In this document: piece by piece, positions 63,341-64,000 of the stretch | Position numbering within the stretch: the first letter of the stretch is position 1 | Layout of the letters: each line of letters starts with the position of its first letter | NCBI RefSeq assembly: GCF_009659535.1 | Contig: NZ_VJZZ01000004.1 | Location: 434,001 to 498,000 of the forward strand | DNA length: 64,000 nt | Direction: 5' to 3' | Source of the DNA: Aggregicoccus sp. 17bor-14 | GTDB lineage: Bacteria > Myxococcota > Myxococcia > Myxococcales > Myxococcaceae | Notes under the pieces: model-generated | What the model was told of the DNA's origin: nothing | Database searches by the model: none | The model's input: only the letters and a program-made list of their open reading frames with translations | Translations under genes and position numbers: made by a program

Positions 63341-64000
63341 CCCTCTCCCAGAGGGAGCGGGGACGCTGAGAGGAACTCCACGAGCACGGGCGCGAGGGCT
63401 TCGGCCTTCAGCAGGTGCGACTGACCCGGCAGCGCGCGCAGCTGCACCTGCGGGAGCAGCGCGGCCACGGCCTCCATCGCGCGGTGCATCCACGCGGGGC
63501 TCTTGCCACCCACCAGCGCGAGCGTGGGCACGGACACCGAGCGCCAGCGCTCGCGCGGCAGCGGCGTCCCGTCCTGCGTGCCGCGCAGCAGCTCCGCCAG
63601 GTCGTAGCGCAGCGTGTGGGCGATGGCGGTGCCCTTCGACCAGCCCGGCAGCAGGGGCATGAGCGGGACGAGGAGGGCGGGCATCCCCACCAGGCGCAGG
63701 AACAGCTTCACCGCCGCGCTTCGATGGCCCCCGGTGAGGTACAGGTTCAGCTGCGCGAGCGCCTCCGCGGAGACGGGCGGGCGGCTGTCATCCACGATGA
63801 AGGGGGCCTCGTAGAGTGCGAGCCGCTGCACCCGCGCGCCCAGCGCCTGCGCCGCGTCCAGCGCGAGCGCTGCACCGGAGGAGAGGCCGAAGAGGCTCGC
63901 GCTGCCACCCGCCACGCCGAGCAGGGCCGCGAGGTCCTCCACCTCGCGCGCCGGCGCGTAGGGCGCGGTGTCGCCGCTCTCGCCGCGGCCCCGGCGATCG
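63310..64000 (-). CDS. Alpha/beta hydrolase, 5' end outside the window
   Basis: About 230 residues are visible, beginning mid-domain with DRRGRGESGDTAPYAPAREV, the loop after the oxyanion site of alpha/beta hydrolases. The nucleophile elbow is SLFGLSSGAALALDAA (GxSxG-like). The His is in LPGQSHLLKAEALAP. Its last residues ASPLPLGEGQGEGLSSPA are encoded by the REP-like repeat. Family members hydrolyse esters or similar bonds; the substrate is unknown. Confidence 0.88.
   Translation of the reverse strand, partial: DRRGRGESGDTAPYAPAREVEDLAALLGVAGGSASLFGLSSGAALALDAAQALGARVQRLALYEAPFIVDDSRPPVSAEALAQLNLYLTGGHRSAAVKLFLRLVGMPALLVPLMPLLPGWSKGTAIAHTLRYDLAELLRGTQDGTPLPRERWRSVSVPTLALVGGKSPAWMHRAMEAVAALLPQVQLRALPGQSHLLKAEALAPVLVEFLSASPLPLGEGQGEGLSSPA
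63328..63364. repeat. REP-like palindromic repeat, copy 2
   Basis: A 37-base unit sharing 35 of 37 bases with 29001-29037, with core CCCTCTCCCAGAGGGAGCGG. It lies across the ends of the convergent phospholipase-like and hydrolase genes. It supplies the C-terminal codons of the hydrolase and the last few codons of the phospholipase-like gene. Confidence 0.75.

Overview
The window is very GC-rich chromosomal DNA from a myxobacterium, most likely family Myxococcaceae. The strongest evidence is an mglB-mglA pair (26559-27640): its 196-residue MglA has the unusual Thr78 in the third GTPase motif, as in the Myxococcus motility GTPase. A protein combining an MJ0042-type zinc ribbon, a GYF-like domain, a membrane segment and TPRs, and a Ser/Thr kinase with an AgmX/PglI-like C-terminus, fit the same group. 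Genus and species cannot be fixed from the sequence alone.

Layout. 1-6 kb: the start of a TPR protein, a small lipoprotein, and a minus-strand cell-envelope cluster (FAD oxidoreductase, GT2 glycosyltransferase, polysaccharide deacetylase, acyltransferase, NAD epimerase). 6-13 kb: the zinc ribbon/GYF/TPR protein, then a decoding locus: serS, tRNA-Ser(UGA), tRNA-Ser(GCU), tRNA-Arg(ACG), tadA, tRNA-Ser(CGA), tRNA-Ser(GGA), SRP RNA and a hairpin terminator. 13-19.5 kb: a GT22-like membrane mannosyltransferase, a CrtI-like oxidoreductase, then dnaX (its tau tail lies in another frame), ybaB and recR. 19.5-26.4 kb: a minus-strand beta-barrel/FecR/kinase operon and a divergent secreted repeat protein. 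26.5-28.1 kb: mglB, mglA and a cyclic-nucleotide-binding protein.

28.1-34.6 kb: an inositol-phosphatase-like gene, a REP-like palindrome, and an overlapping minus-strand set for peptidoglycan recycling (ldcA-like, serine hydrolase, mpl, tlpA-like) headed by an rsmB-like gene. 34.6 kb: tRNA-Asn with a near-consensus promoter and a strong terminator. 34.8-51.7 kb is more accessory in character: Tat-exported epoxide-hydrolase-like protein, channel-like protein, class III aminotransferase, two related zinc dehydrogenases, a secreted protein of unknown function, a BASS-like permease, a sulfatase, and a SulP/MgtC/SulP group. 51.8-57.8 kb: a complete Mrp-type Na+/H+ antiporter operon with fused A and B subunits. 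57.9-64 kb: a short-chain dehydrogenase, a PQQ-type propeller lipoprotein, a methyltransferase, a phospholipase D/cardiolipin-synthase-like protein, and an alpha/beta hydrolase that runs off the window.

How the parts fit. The 10.4-13 kb locus holds a complete serine charging and decoding set plus the deaminase that edits its neighbouring tRNA-Arg. The 29-33 kb operon can cut and re-ligate murein peptides. The 19.5-25.3 kb operon looks like an envelope-sensing kinase system. The most unusual features are the serine/inosine locus, the ZnR-GYF-TPR protein in the same window as mglBA, and the dnaX frame change.
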